DNA of 64,000 nt from UBA1067 sp050874585 (GCA_050874585.1 JBNMKZ010000003.1:24973-88972); one strand, 5' to 3'; shown: positions 38,153 to 46,734, numbered from the stretch's first letter. A program made the numbers and translations. The notes: generated by a model from the letters alone, not told the origin.

Positions 38153-40348
38153 ATGAGGTATGGAAGCGTGTGCAGCGGCATCGAGGCCGCATCCGTAGCC
38201 TGGAAGCCCCTCGGCTGGAAGTGCGCATTCGTCTCGGAGATCGAGAAGTTTCCGGCGGCGGTACTCGCCGAGCGCTTCCCCGAGGTTCCGAACCTCGGCG
38301 ACTTCACGAAGATCGAGAGGGGGAACTACGAGGGCGATATCGACCTTCTCGTCGGAGGCACACCATGTCAGGCGTTTTCAATCGCCGGTTTGAGGAAAGG
38401 ACTTAACGATGAAAGAGGCAATCTTGCGCTTGAGTTTGCAAGGCTGGCTTTTCGCACACATGCCCGATGGGTGGTCTGGGAAAATGTCCCCGGCGTACTA
38501 TCAAGTGGGCAAGGAGGCGATTTTGCCGCCTTCCTATCGCTCCTCGTCGGATGGGAGGTCAAAGTCCCCGACGGGAAGTGGAGAAAGGCCGGACTCGTCA
38601 CCGGAGCCCCCGGATGCTTCAGCGTGGGTTGGCGAGTGCTTGACGCTCAATATACCCGAGTTCAACAATTTCCAAGGGCGATCCCGCAGCGAAGGCGTCG
38701 TGTCATCCTTGTCGGAAGTCTTGGTTCGTGGGAGGATTGCGCCAAGGTACTTTTTGACGGTGAAATGTGCGGCGGGGATGCTCCGCCGCGTCGCGAAGCG
38801 CGGCAAGCAGCTCCCGGCGATGCTGGAGCGGGCCCTGCGGGCACTGGTTGGGACTTCAGCTGGTGGGACGGAGGGCAACGCGCCAGCACCCTGACGACGC
38901 GCTCGATCGGGCAGATGATGCCCGACAAGGACCAGCTTCCGTGCGTCATCGACACGAGGTGGCACAACTACGCGACCGATGGCTCGTGTCCGGCACTTCT
39001 CGCGACCGACTACAAGGAGCCGAAGGCGGTGGTCGACCCGTGTCCGACCTTGGACGCATCCTATCCGGGCAAGCAGAACAACCAAGACATCACGAAACTG
39101 GTGTGCTACGAGAACCACGGACAGGACTCGCGCATCCGCGAGACCGGCGAGGTCGCGCCCTCGATCCCCGCGCAGGCGGGAACTGGCGGCAACAACCTCC
39201 CGCTCGTCCAGAAGGTCTTTGCAATCGACTCGATGGCCTCGAACGCCATGAAGTCGAAGAATCCGCACAGCGGAAGCCGCGAGATCGACGTCGCCACGAC
39301 CCTCGACACGACGAACCCCACGCCCTCCAAGAACCAGGGCGGCATGGCAATCGTCGAGGAGGCGGTCGCCATCGCCGAGAACGTGATTGGCCGCAAGGTC
39401 GAGAACGGCGGCAACGGCATCGGGGCGAAGGAGGGCGTGTGCTACACGCTCGATACGGTCGGAGTCCACGGAGTCTGCTACCCGATCGACATGATGAACG
39501 TCGACGGCAGGGGTGACAACTTCAAGGCGAAGTGCTACGGCAAGCCCGGTTCGGCAGCCTACGCATTGACGCGCCGTCGTCCGTCGGGCGTGTGCCTCCC
39601 CGGGGTGGTGCGCCGCCTCGTGCCGGTCGAGGCCGAGCGGCTCATGGGCTTTCCGAGGATTGTCACGGGCGATGTGTCGGTGATGACCAAGGACGAGTAT
39701 ATCGTCTGGCTTCTGGCGACGCATCGGATCGAGGTCAACTGCGAGGCGGGTGAGGTGTTCTCGATGCGGACGGGAGGCGGCAATCCCTGCCTTCCGCGTC
39801 GGCTGAACGGAACGGTGCTGAACGGGTATCGCGTCGTGTCCCTTCGAGAGGGCGACGTGAAGAAGCAATGCCGCGTCCATAGGATCGTCTGGATCGCGAA
39901 GCACGGGCTTGTCCCGGACGGGTATGTCGTTGACCACATCAACAACGACAAGCTCGACAATCGGATCGAGAACCTTCAACTGCTGACCCAGGCGGACAAT
40001 TCGACGAAGGCGGCGGCGGACGGCCTCTACAGAACGGGAGATGACAACCCGTCGACCAAGCTGACGGACAAGGAGGTCGAATGGATATTTGACGATTACT
40101 GGTCCGGCATGGGGTCGATCCGCGAGTTGGCGGAGAGGGCGGGCATCTCAAAGTCACGGGTTCAGCAGATCATCCACATGGAGGATTGGACGCAGATTCC
40201 TTGGCGCGGCAAGCCCGCCGAGGAATGCCCGGACGGCCCCCGCTACAAGGCGCTGGGGAACTCGATGTGTACGAACGTGATGGCGTGGATCGGAGAAAGG
40301 ATCGATGCAGTCGAGAAGGAGAACGCGAATGGACGACAAGAAGCTTGA
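38153..40348 (+). CDS. DNA cytosine-C5 methyltransferase with inserted HNH domain
   Basis: Methylates cytosine in phage DNA. Motif I (VCSGIEAASVAW) is at the N-terminus, the catalytic GGTPCQAFS has Cys72, motif VI is ENVPG near 113, and motif VIII is QFPRAIPQRRRRV near 180. The target-recognition region is very long (about 200-485). Motif IX (VEAERLMGFP) ends at residue 501, then 175 residues of an HNH nuclease follow, and the methylase resumes with EDWTQIPW and motif X (ALGNSMCTNV) near 715. The frame is open throughout. ATG at 38153 follows ACGGAGTCGAA. Three copies of the 36-bp element precede it. Confidence 0.9.
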   Translation: MRYGSVCSGIEAASVAWKPLGWKCAFVSEIEKFPAAVLAERFPEVPNLGDFTKIERGNYEGDIDLLVGGTPCQAFSIAGLRKGLNDERGNLALEFARLAFRTHARWVVWENVPGVLSSGQGGDFAAFLSLLVGWEVKVPDGKWRKAGLVTGAPGCFSVGWRVLDAQYTRVQQFPRAIPQRRRRVILVGSLGSWEDCAKVLFDGEMCGGDAPPRREARQAAPGDAGAGPAGTGWDFSWWDGGQRASTLTTRSIGQMMPDKDQLPCVIDTRWHNYATDGSCPALLATDYKEPKAVVDPCPTLDASYPGKQNNQDITKLVCYENHGQDSRIRETGEVAPSIPAQAGTGGNNLPLVQKVFAIDSMASNAMKSKNPHSGSREIDVATTLDTTNPTPSKNQGGMAIVEEAVAIAENVIGRKVENGGNGIGAKEGVCYTLDTVGVHGVCYPIDMMNVDGRGDNFKAKCYGKPGSAAYALTRRRPSGVCLPGVVRRLVPVEAERLMGFPRIVTGDVSVMTKDEYIVWLLATHRIEVNCEAGEVFSMRTGGGNPCLPRRLNGTVLNGYRVVSLREGDVKKQCRVHRIVWIAKHGLVPDGYVVDHINNDKLDNRIENLQLLTQADNSTKAAADGLYRTGDDNPSTKLTDKEVEWIFDDYWSGMGSIRELAERAGISKSRVQQIIHMEDWTQIPWRGKPAEECPDGPRYKALGNSMCTNVMAWIGERIDAVEKENANGRQEA
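39656..40180 (+). mobile_element. HNH endonuclease insertion inside the methylase gene
   Basis: Residues 502-676 of the methylase gene. The HNH core is VDHINNDKLDNRIENLQLL (Asp594, His595, Asn598 and following), with a C-terminal helix-turn-helix (IRELAERAGISKSRVQQI). Removing 525 bases restores FP-EDWTQIPW, the expected methylase sequence. GAGGATTG occurs at both borders (39655-39662 and 40181-40188). No intein end residues (Cys/Ser at the start, His-Asn at the end) are seen and no room remains for a group I intron core. Confidence 0.75.
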
Positions 40349-40532
40349 GGAGCTGACCGAGCAGATGCTCGCCCAGCCCAAGGTCGTTGAAGTGGACGGC
40401 CAGCGCGTCGAGAACCAGTCGGTCGGCGACCTTCTCAAGGTGGCGAGCTACTTCGCCTCGAAGCGGGCGACGCAGGGACGGCGATGCCCCCTGCGCGTCA
40501 CGAAGATGGCGTCGGGAGGTGCGGTGCTATGA
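40329..40532 (+). CDS. gpW-like head-tail joining protein
   Basis: The 67-residue protein has a helix at the start (KLEELTEQMLAQ), a short beta pair (VVEVDGQRVENQ) and a second helix (VGDLLKVASYF), matching lambda gpW. ATG at 40329 follows GAGAAGGAGAACGCGA. It lies between the C5 methylase and the portal, where gpW is found in lambda-type heads, and overlaps the portal start by four bases. Completes the packaging portal and holds DNA in the head. Confidence 0.8.
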   Translation: MDDKKLEELTEQMLAQPKVVEVDGQRVENQSVGDLLKVASYFASKRATQGRRCPLRVTKMASGGAVL

Positions 40533-41938
40533 TATGGTTCGGAAAGAAGAATTCCGCGCCAGTCAAGGCGAGGTTCTCGCTCCCCCGGTGGATCAAGGCC
40601 CGCTTCGATGCGGCGCAGACCACGAAGGACAACGCGAGGCACTGGGCCGCAGCCGAGTTCCTCTCGGCTGATGCGGAGGCCGATCCGCAGGCGCGGAAGA
40701 TCCTCCGCACCCGCGCCCGGTACGAGGTGCAGAACAACTCGTATGCGCGCGGCATCGTCTCGACGATTGCGAATGACACCGTGGGAACGGGGCCGCGCCT
40801 CCAGATGCTCCTCGAATGCGAGGACGCGAACCGCCGGATCGAACACGACTTTGCCGTCTGGGCGAAGCGTGTGCATCTTCCGGCGAAGCTGCGCACGATC
40901 CGCATGGCCCGCTGTCAGGACGGCGAGGCCTTCGTGATCATGGCGCAGAACCCGAATTTGAAGTCGAACGTGAAGCTGGACCTTCAGCTGATCGAAGCAG
41001 ACCGGGTTACGGATGACGAGCTGAACGCTGACGCGACCTCAGTTGACGGCATCACGTTCGATCCCTTTGGAAACCCGAAGTCGTACAAGGTGCTGAAGAA
41101 CCATCCCGGCGGGACGGCGAGCTTCGACCTCGACTTCAAGCTCGTGAAGGCGGAGGACATGATCCACGTCTTCCGGCAGGACAGGCCCGAGCAGCACCGG
41201 GGAATCCCGGAGATCACGGCGGCTCTTCCGCTCTTCGCGCACCTGCGGAGGTTCACCCTCGCGGTGGTGAGCGCGGCGGAGGCCGCCGCCGACTTCGCGG
41301 GCGTGTTGTACACCGACGCTCCCGCGAACGGCGAGGCGGATGCGGTCGAGGCGATGGACACGATCCAGCTCGAGCGCAACATGCTCCTCACGATGCCGGG
41401 CGGCTGGAAGATGTCGCAGGTGGACCCGAAGCAGCCGGTCACGACCTACGGGGAGTTCAAGCACGAGGTGCTGAACGAGATCGCACGGTGCCTGAACATC
41501 CCGTACAACATCGCGGCCTGCAACAGCTCCGGCTACAACTACGCCTCCGGGCGTCTCGACCACCAGACGTACTACAAGTCGCTGAAGGTCGACCAGGCGT
41601 TCGTCGAGGAAACGGTGCTTGACCGCATCCTCGAAAGGTGGCTGCGGGAATGGGCGCTCGTCAACCGCGAGAAGGTGGACGAGTGCGACTGCAACCACGT
41701 GTGGTTCTGGGACGGCCACGAGCACGTCGATCCCTCGAAGGAGGCGACGGCGCAGGAGAAGCGTCTCGCGAACAACACGACAACCCTCGCGGCGGAGTAC
41801 GCCAGGCAGGGGAAGGACTGGGAGACGGAGCTTCGCCAGCGGGCGAAGGAGAAGAAGCTCATGGACGAACTCGGGCTTTCGGTGCCAGACGCCGCGCCCG
41901 TACAGAACGGAAAGGAAGACGATGAAGACAACGAGTGA
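40529..41938 (+). CDS. lambda-type portal protein (gpB family)
   Basis: The dodecameric channel at one vertex of the capsid. The 469-residue protein shows the family pattern: AADFAGVLYTD and GEFKHEVLNEIARCLNIPYNIAA around 300-330, then a charged C-terminal helix (RQRAKEKKLMDELGLS). ATG at 40529 follows GGGAGGTGCGGTGCT. The end overlaps the protease-capsid gene by 17 bases, normal in these modules. Confidence 0.92.
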   Translation: MIWFGKKNSAPVKARFSLPRWIKARFDAAQTTKDNARHWAAAEFLSADAEADPQARKILRTRARYEVQNNSYARGIVSTIANDTVGTGPRLQMLLECEDANRRIEHDFAVWAKRVHLPAKLRTIRMARCQDGEAFVIMAQNPNLKSNVKLDLQLIEADRVTDDELNADATSVDGITFDPFGNPKSYKVLKNHPGGTASFDLDFKLVKAEDMIHVFRQDRPEQHRGIPEITAALPLFAHLRRFTLAVVSAAEAAADFAGVLYTDAPANGEADAVEAMDTIQLERNMLLTMPGGWKMSQVDPKQPVTTYGEFKHEVLNEIARCLNIPYNIAACNSSGYNYASGRLDHQTYYKSLKVDQAFVEETVLDRILERWLREWALVNREKVDECDCNHVWFWDGHEHVDPSKEATAQEKRLANNTTTLAAEYARQGKDWETELRQRAKEKKLMDELGLSVPDAAPVQNGKEDDEDNE

Positions 41939-43916
41939 ATTTCTTGAGATCACCGCCGCATCCGGCGGGAAGAGGCCGAGCGTGAAGGGACTCGCCTATT
42001 CGGGCGGGAAGATGCGACTCTTCGGCTGGTCTCGCCCCGTCGTGGTGGACATGGCGGGGATGAACATACCCGAGTCGGTGCCCTTGCTCACCAACCACGT
42101 GAACGACACGCTTTGCCGCGTCGGGGTGGTGACGGCGACCAAGGGTGCCGAGGGGCTCGAGATCGCGGGCGAGATCGTCGCAGAGGGGGAGGAGGCCGAG
42201 AACATCGTCGCGCAGGGCAGGACCGGCGCGGACTGGCAGCTCTCCATCGGCGCGGAGGTCGAGGCCGCTGAACTCGTCCAGGAGGGGAAGCGCACGATCA
42301 ACGGGATCGAACACGATGCTCCCTTCTACCATGTCACGAAGTCAACCCTCCGCGAGGTGTCCGTGGTCGCGGTGGGGGCCGACAAGGCAACTCACATGAA
42401 GGTCACGGCAAAACTCGAACTGAAAGGCAATTCCATCATGGAACCCCAGAAGAAAGAAACTGCGGCAGCTCCCAAGGTTGAGGCCGCCGCTCCCTTAAAC
42501 ACGCCCGCAGCCCCCGCCGCACCGGCGAGGGTCGAGGCGGCCGCCGCTCCCTTAAACACGCCCGCCTCGCCCGCCGTGGACGCGAAGGCCATCGCCCAGG
42601 AGGCGATCAAGGCCGAGCGCGACCGCGTGAACATGGTCAAGTCCGTGTGTAACAGCGAGTTTCCGGAGATCGAGGCGAAGGCCATCTCCGAGGGCTGGGG
42701 CAAGAACCAGGTGAACGAGGCGGTGCTGGCGGCGTTCCGCGCCAAGCAGCCCACCACCGACGTCAACATCACCATCAAGAAGGAGAACGCGATGACCGCG
42801 AAGCGACTCGAAGCCGCGCTTTCCCTCCGCGCCGGCATCAGCGGCGACAAGCTCGTGAAGGACATGGGCGAGGAGACCGTCGAGGCGGCGATGAAGGACG
42901 CGGACATGCCGCTCGCCGGCATCCTCGGCGAGTGCATGAGGATCGAGGGCATGAGCGTCCCCCGCACGTTCGACAACCAGGCGATCAAGGCGGCGTTCTC
43001 GACCGTCTCGCTCCCCGGCATCCTCTCGAACGTTGCAAACAAGAAGCTCATGCAGGCGTATGAGGCGCAGCCCATCATCGCCACGAAACTCTGCACGACG
43101 GGCGACCTCTCCGACTTCAAGGAGAACGACCGCTTCCGCCTCACCGACATCGGCGACCTGAAGCCCATCGGCGCGGACGGCGAGATCAAGGACGGGGCTC
43201 TTTCCGAGGAATCGGCGAAGAACCAGCTCGAGACCTACGCCAAGAAGTTCTGCCTCACGCGCAAGATGATCATCAACGACGATCTCGGCGCGTTCCTCAA
43301 GGTGCCGACGGCGATGGGCAACCGCGCCGCCCGCCTCGTGGACCAGCTCTTCTTCAAGCGCCTCATGGCGAACCCGACGGGCGTGGACGGCAAGGCGCTC
43401 TTCTCGGCGGCGCACAAGAACCTCCTCTCCGGGGCGAACTCGGCCCTCTCGGCGGACTCGCTCAAGAAGGCGATCCAGCTCTTCACCGACCAGGTGGACT
43501 CGGACGGCCAGCCGATCAACGTGGAGCCCTCGATCCTGCTCGTCCCGACCTCGCTCAAATTCCTCGCGGCGGAGCTGACGCAGGGCACGACCCTCGTCAT
43601 GTCCGGCGGCGCGGACAACGTGGTCAGGCCGGCGATCAACGTCCTCGCCGACCAGAACCTGCAGATCGTCTCGAGCCCGTACCTCTCGAACTCGAAGTAC
43701 GCAGGCTCATCCGAGGCGTCGTGGTACCTCTTCGGCAAGCCGGGCGTCGTGGACACCTTTGAGATCGGATACCTCAAGGGCAAGCGCACCCCAACCGTCG
43801 AGCGCGGCGACCTGGACTTCAACGTCCTCGGCATCTGGTTCCGCGTGTTCTTCGACATCGGCATCCGCGAGCAGGATCATCGCGGCATGGTCAAGGCGAC
43901 GGGCGCGGCCGCGTAA
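41922..43916 (+). CDS. prohead protease fused to major capsid protein
   Basis: A 664-residue protein. The first 160 residues are an HK97-type prohead protease (U35) with LLTNHVND near 50 and the LSIGAEV Ser region near 100. An Ala/Pro/Glu linker (AAAPLNTPA repeats) follows. Residues 300-664 form the major head subunit of the Mu gpT/Gp5-like type (IATKLCTTGDLSDF, LTRKMIINDDLGAF). The protease would free itself and trim the capsid protein after assembly. ATG at 41922 follows GGAAAGGAAGAC. A strong hairpin follows the gene. Confidence 0.88.
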   Translation: MKTTSEFLEITAASGGKRPSVKGLAYSGGKMRLFGWSRPVVVDMAGMNIPESVPLLTNHVNDTLCRVGVVTATKGAEGLEIAGEIVAEGEEAENIVAQGRTGADWQLSIGAEVEAAELVQEGKRTINGIEHDAPFYHVTKSTLREVSVVAVGADKATHMKVTAKLELKGNSIMEPQKKETAAAPKVEAAAPLNTPAAPAAPARVEAAAAPLNTPASPAVDAKAIAQEAIKAERDRVNMVKSVCNSEFPEIEAKAISEGWGKNQVNEAVLAAFRAKQPTTDVNITIKKENAMTAKRLEAALSLRAGISGDKLVKDMGEETVEAAMKDADMPLAGILGECMRIEGMSVPRTFDNQAIKAAFSTVSLPGILSNVANKKLMQAYEAQPIIATKLCTTGDLSDFKENDRFRLTDIGDLKPIGADGEIKDGALSEESAKNQLETYAKKFCLTRKMIINDDLGAFLKVPTAMGNRAARLVDQLFFKRLMANPTGVDGKALFSAAHKNLLSGANSALSADSLKKAIQLFTDQVDSDGQPINVEPSILLVPTSLKFLAAELTQGTTLVMSGGADNVVRPAINVLADQNLQIVSSPYLSNSKYAGSSEASWYLFGKPGVVDTFEIGYLKGKRTPTVERGDLDFNVLGIWFRVFFDIGIREQDHRGMVKATGAAA

Positions 43917-43935
43917 CCGAAGCCACACGGCTTGC

Positions 43936-43980
43936 GGCGCGACACGGGGTTCTTAGTTGTTTCCTCCCCCGTGCCGCGCC
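43936..43980 (+). other. strong hairpin after the capsid gene
   Basis: Stem GGCGCG-A-CACGGGG with its complement (13 pairs, one mismatch) and the loop TTCTTAGTTGTTTCCTC. The loop closely matches that of the hairpin at 37925. No T-run follows, so it may stabilise mRNA or act as a protein-binding site rather than terminate. Confidence 0.6.
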
Positions 43981-44019
43981 GCTAACTTTCACACATCGCA
44001 AGAGAAAGGTTCAATCATC

Positions 44020-44358
44020 ATGAAGGCACGTTATGTTCAGCGCGGCGAGTCCATCGACTATACCCCCACGCCCACGGAAGCCGTCGCCGCTGGCGACATC
44101 GTGAAGCTCGGCAACCTCGTGGGCGTCGCGAAGCTCGACATCAAGCCGGGGGAGCTCGGTTCCCTCGCCCTCGTTGGCGTCTACGAGATCGCGACGAGCG
44201 GCACCGCCATTGAGGCGGGCGCACTCGTCTTCGTCGATCCGGCGACGGGCAAAACCTGCGCCGAGTCGGCGCCGGGCGCGGTCAAGTTCGGCCATGCGGT
44301 CGCCGCCGCGGGCACCACGGACGCGCTCGTCAACGTCCGTCTCGAGCAGGGCTTGTAA
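44020..44358 (+). CDS. DUF2190-type capsid decoration/stabilisation protein
   Basis: The 112-residue beta-rich protein with YTPTPTEAVAAGDIVKLGNLVGVA and the VKFGHAVAAAGTTD end matches DUF2190 family phage proteins that stabilise heads. ATG at 44020 follows AAGAGAAAGGTTCAATC. It lies directly after the capsid gene, the expected place. The next gene begins three bases after its stop. Confidence 0.83.
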   Translation: MKARYVQRGESIDYTPTPTEAVAAGDIVKLGNLVGVAKLDIKPGELGSLALVGVYEIATSGTAIEAGALVFVDPATGKTCAESAPGAVKFGHAVAAAGTTDALVNVRLEQGL

Positions 44359-44361
44359 GCC

Positions 44362-44706
44362 ATGATCCGAAGGGGTCTCGCCGCCCTCCGGCTGATGCAG
44401 TACGAAGTCCTCGCGGACGACGTGACGTACAGCCGAGACGGCGCGGCGAAGGCGGTGAAGGCGATTGTCGGGCGGACGGTGTTCCGCTCGACCAACGACA
44501 GCGGGCATTGGACTCGCACCGAGACGCGGGACTTCATCATCCGCCCGGACGAACTCGGGCTCGTCCCCGAAAAGGGCGACGTGATCCGGTTCGACGGCGG
44601 CGAGTACGAAGTCCTCGCGCCGAACGGGGAGCCGGTGTGGAGGTGGAGCGATCCCCACCGCACGGCGATGCGAATCCACGCCAAGCACACGGGAGGCGAC
44701 GAATGA
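44362..44706 (+). CDS. head-tail connector or stopper protein
   Basis: A 114-residue beta-rich protein with no enzyme motif. The pattern FRSTNDSGHWTRTETRDFII, then GDVIRFDGGEYEVLAPNG, resembles head-closure (stopper) proteins of long-tailed phages. It is in the correct place, between the decoration gene and the tail completion genes, and overlaps the next gene by four bases. Assignment by pattern and order. Confidence 0.7.
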   Translation: MIRRGLAALRLMQYEVLADDVTYSRDGAAKAVKAIVGRTVFRSTNDSGHWTRTETRDFIIRPDELGLVPEKGDVIRFDGGEYEVLAPNGEPVWRWSDPHRTAMRIHAKHTGGDE

Positions 44707-44966
44707 GCCAGGAACAGCAGAAGCAAGAGATGCCGCCGGGATTCCCGGAACTCTGGGAGAACGTCACGCACTCGCGGATGGACATCGCGGAGCTGAAGGG
44801 GATGATCAAGATGCACTTCAAGGACGGCGTACACCACCAGCCGCCGTGCGCGACTGCGGCGGGGCTTCAGAAGACGCTCTACACCGCGATGGGCGCGGCG
44901 ATCATCTCGCTGCTCTCGGCGGTCGGCTGCCTCGTCCTCGAACTCGTGAGGTACGCGCATGGATGA
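44703..44966 (+). CDS. small membrane-anchored protein in the connector cluster
   Basis: An 87-residue protein. The first 55 residues are soluble with an N-terminal Gln-rich part (MSQEQQKQEM) and a possible coiled helix. One membrane helix lies near the end (GAAIISLLSAVGCLVLELV). It overlaps both neighbours by four and eight bases. Phages of this type sometimes have a hemolysin-XhlA-like anchor here; that is possible but not shown. Confidence 0.65.
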   Translation: MSQEQQKQEMPPGFPELWENVTHSRMDIAELKGMIKMHFKDGVHHQPPCATAAGLQKTLYTAMGAAIISLLSAVGCLVLELVRYAHG

Positions 44967-45360
44967 CATCATTGAGCTTGCGGAGGGCGTCGCCGAATCG
45001 CTCGGCGAGGGTGCGGAGGTCTCCTTCGCGCCCGAATTCGACCTCAAGAGCCTCAAGACGAAGAAGCTCGTCGTGGTGCCCGTCGGGATCGAGTCGAAGC
45101 CGAACGCCCGCGACTACCTCGAGGACAGGTACAAGGTGCAGGTGGGGCTTCTCAAGAAGTGTACCGAGGACGACGTTCCGGACCTTGTCCGCGAGGTCGT
45201 CCGGATAGGACGCTCCTTCCTGCAGAAGTACGTCTGCGGGCTCCGCTGCATGAAGACCGAGTACGTTCCGCTCTTCTCGCCCGAACACCTCCGGGAGCGG
45301 AGGCAGTTCACGGGCGTTGTCGAACTCACGTTCCTCACGGTGCATCGCAATGAACCATGA
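44959..45360 (+). CDS. probable tail completion/terminator protein
   Basis: The 133-residue protein has an alpha-beta pattern with SFAPEFDLKSL, a central VVPVGIES strand and the C-terminal strand VVELTFLTVHRN. It is similar in size and order to tail terminator (gpU-like) proteins. It overlaps the next gene by 11 bases. Assignment mostly by position. Confidence 0.65.
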   Translation: MDDIIELAEGVAESLGEGAEVSFAPEFDLKSLKTKKLVVVPVGIESKPNARDYLEDRYKVQVGLLKKCTEDDVPDLVREVVRIGRSFLQKYVCGLRCMKTEYVPLFSPEHLRERRQFTGVVELTFLTVHRNEP

Positions 45361-45733
45361 GGTCGAGTTCGATGCGGACGGCCTCGTCGCGAAGGCGGCG
45401 AAGGCGAGTGTGGAAGTGCTACGGCGCATGGGCGCTTATGTGCGACGAGTCGCGCAGGGCAAGGTGCGCCAGAGCACTCGCCCGTCTTCTCCCGGATCGC
45501 CTCCGCATACGCGTCGAGGCGCTCTGAAGAGGGGCGTCCTCTTCGGCGTGGACAAGCGGCGGCAGTCGGTGCTGATCGGCCCCGGCTTCCGGTTCGTCGG
45601 AACCTTGATGCAGGCGCACGAGTTCGGCGGCGGCTACAAGAAGGAGCGCTATCCGAAACGACCTCTCATGGGGCCGTCCTTAAGGGAATCCGCGCCCCAC
45701 CTCGCGAAGATGTGGGAAAACGCGGTCAAGTGA
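45350..45733 (+). CDS. HK97 gp10-like / tail completion protein
   Basis: The 127-residue protein has an N-terminal helix (DGLVAKAAKASVEVLRRMGAY), a basic middle (RPSSPGSPPHTRRGALKRGV) and a beta end with MGPSLRESAP. The PGSPPHTRxG phrase is common in this family of head-tail joining proteins. ATG at 45350 overlaps the previous gene. Followed by a 22-base gap and the tail tube gene. Confidence 0.78.
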   Translation: MNHEVEFDADGLVAKAAKASVEVLRRMGAYVRRVAQGKVRQSTRPSSPGSPPHTRRGALKRGVLFGVDKRRQSVLIGPGFRFVGTLMQAHEFGGGYKKERYPKRPLMGPSLRESAPHLAKMWENAVK

Positions 45734-45755
45734 ATCACAACAGGAGTAATTCGTT

Positions 45756-46184
45756 ATGGCAGGAGAAGCAAAGAGCTACACGCTCGGCCTTGAGGCCAAG
45801 CTCTTCTACGGCGCGGCGGGCGCAACCGCTGCGACCGAGATGAAGAACGTCAAGGACGTGACGCTCAACATGGAAACCGGCGAGGCGGACGTCACGACAC
45901 GCGCCGCCGAGGGCTGGCGACTGACGGCGGCCACCTTGAAGGAGGCGTCCGTCGAGTTCGAGATGGTGTGGGACCCGAACGACGGCGGGTTCTCGGCGAT
46001 CAAGGAGGCCTACTTCAAGGCCGAACCTCTCGCGCTGTTCGTCTCGGACGGCAACGAGAAGGGCCTCGACGCCGACTTTGTCGTGACGTCGTTCAGCCGT
46101 TCCGAGCCGCTGGAGGAGGCGCTGACCGTCTCGGTCACGTGCAAGCCGACGCTCGTGAACCGCGCCCCGACGTGGAAGGGCTAA
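45756..46184 (+). CDS. major tail tube protein
   Basis: A 142-residue beta-rich protein with EMKNVKDVTLNMETGEADVTTRAAEGW, the typical phrase of phi13/HK97-like tail tube subunits, and a final strand set (ALTVSVTCKPTLV). It forms the long non-contractile tail tube, in line with the tape-measure gene that follows. RBS AGGAGTAATTCGTT. A hairpin (46201-46221) lies after it. Confidence 0.88.
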   Translation: MAGEAKSYTLGLEAKLFYGAAGATAATEMKNVKDVTLNMETGEADVTTRAAEGWRLTAATLKEASVEFEMVWDPNDGGFSAIKEAYFKAEPLALFVSDGNEKGLDADFVVTSFSRSEPLEEALTVSVTCKPTLVNRAPTWKG

Positions 46185-46200
46185 ACCGCCTTGTCTTGTG

Positions 46201-46221
46201 CCGCGCCACACTGTGGCGCGG
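46201..46221 (+). other. GC hairpin after the tail tube gene
   Basis: CCGCGCCAC / GTGGCGCGG with a three-base loop ACT, 17 bases after the stop. No T-run. It may stabilise the tube mRNA, which must be highly expressed, or slow polymerase. Confidence 0.55.
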
Positions 46222-46254
46222 TGCAGGACGGGCTAACGGAGAAAGGAAAGAGCA

Positions 46255-46734
46255 GTGCAGAATTTCAAGGACAGGGACGGCCGCGAGTGGCAGGTCGTCC
46301 TCAACGTGTTTCAGATGAAGCGCGTCCGCGCCGCGCTCGGAGTCGATCTCATCAACGTGATCGAACTTGACAAGGACGGCCAGGTGCGCGTCGACATGAT
46401 CGACAGGATCGCGAACGACCCGTGTCTTTTGGTCGACATCCTCTGGGTTCTCGTCCAGGATCAGGCGCGAACGCTCAACGTCACCGACGAGCAGTTCGGA
46501 ACCGCCCTCGCGGGCGACGCAATCGAGGCGGCGACAAAGGCGTTCCTCGACGAACTCGTCGATTTTTTCCCCGGCGCGAAGCGCCTCTTCCTGCAGAAGG
46601 CGGTCGGCCTCGCGAGGAAGTTCGGCGGGGAGTGGAACGAGGCGCTGGAGAAGGCGCTCGAAGATCCCGAACTCGAAAAGCGCGTAAGGGAATCGATGAG
46701 CTCGTCTACGAGTTCGCCGGCATCCTCGGTCTGA
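46255..46734 (+). CDS. tail assembly chaperone, gpG-like part
   Basis: The 159-residue helical protein (FFPGAKRLFLQKAVGLARKF) fits tail assembly chaperones, which coat the tape measure during assembly. GTG at 46255 follows GAGAAAGGAAAGAGCA. Its last 18 codons (SMSSSTSSPASS) are low-complexity and lie over a second frame with better protein character, the sign of a gpG/gpGT programmed frameshift. A TTTTTTC heptamer in correct register is at 46563-46569 and CGAAAAG at 46674-46680. Confidence 0.8.
   Translation: MQNFKDRDGREWQVVLNVFQMKRVRAALGVDLINVIELDKDGQVRVDMIDRIANDPCLLVDILWVLVQDQARTLNVTDEQFGTALAGDAIEAATKAFLDELVDFFPGAKRLFLQKAVGLARKFGGEWNEALEKALEDPELEKRVRESMSSSTSSPASSV

Noticed and set aside
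39656..40180. Intein or group I intron in the C5 methylase
   Set aside because: No Cys/Ser at the first position, no terminal His-Asn, and no space for a ribozyme core outside the HNH frame.
44703..44966. Holin
   Set aside because: One membrane helix at the C-terminus in the head-tail connector cluster, and no endolysin gene nearby.
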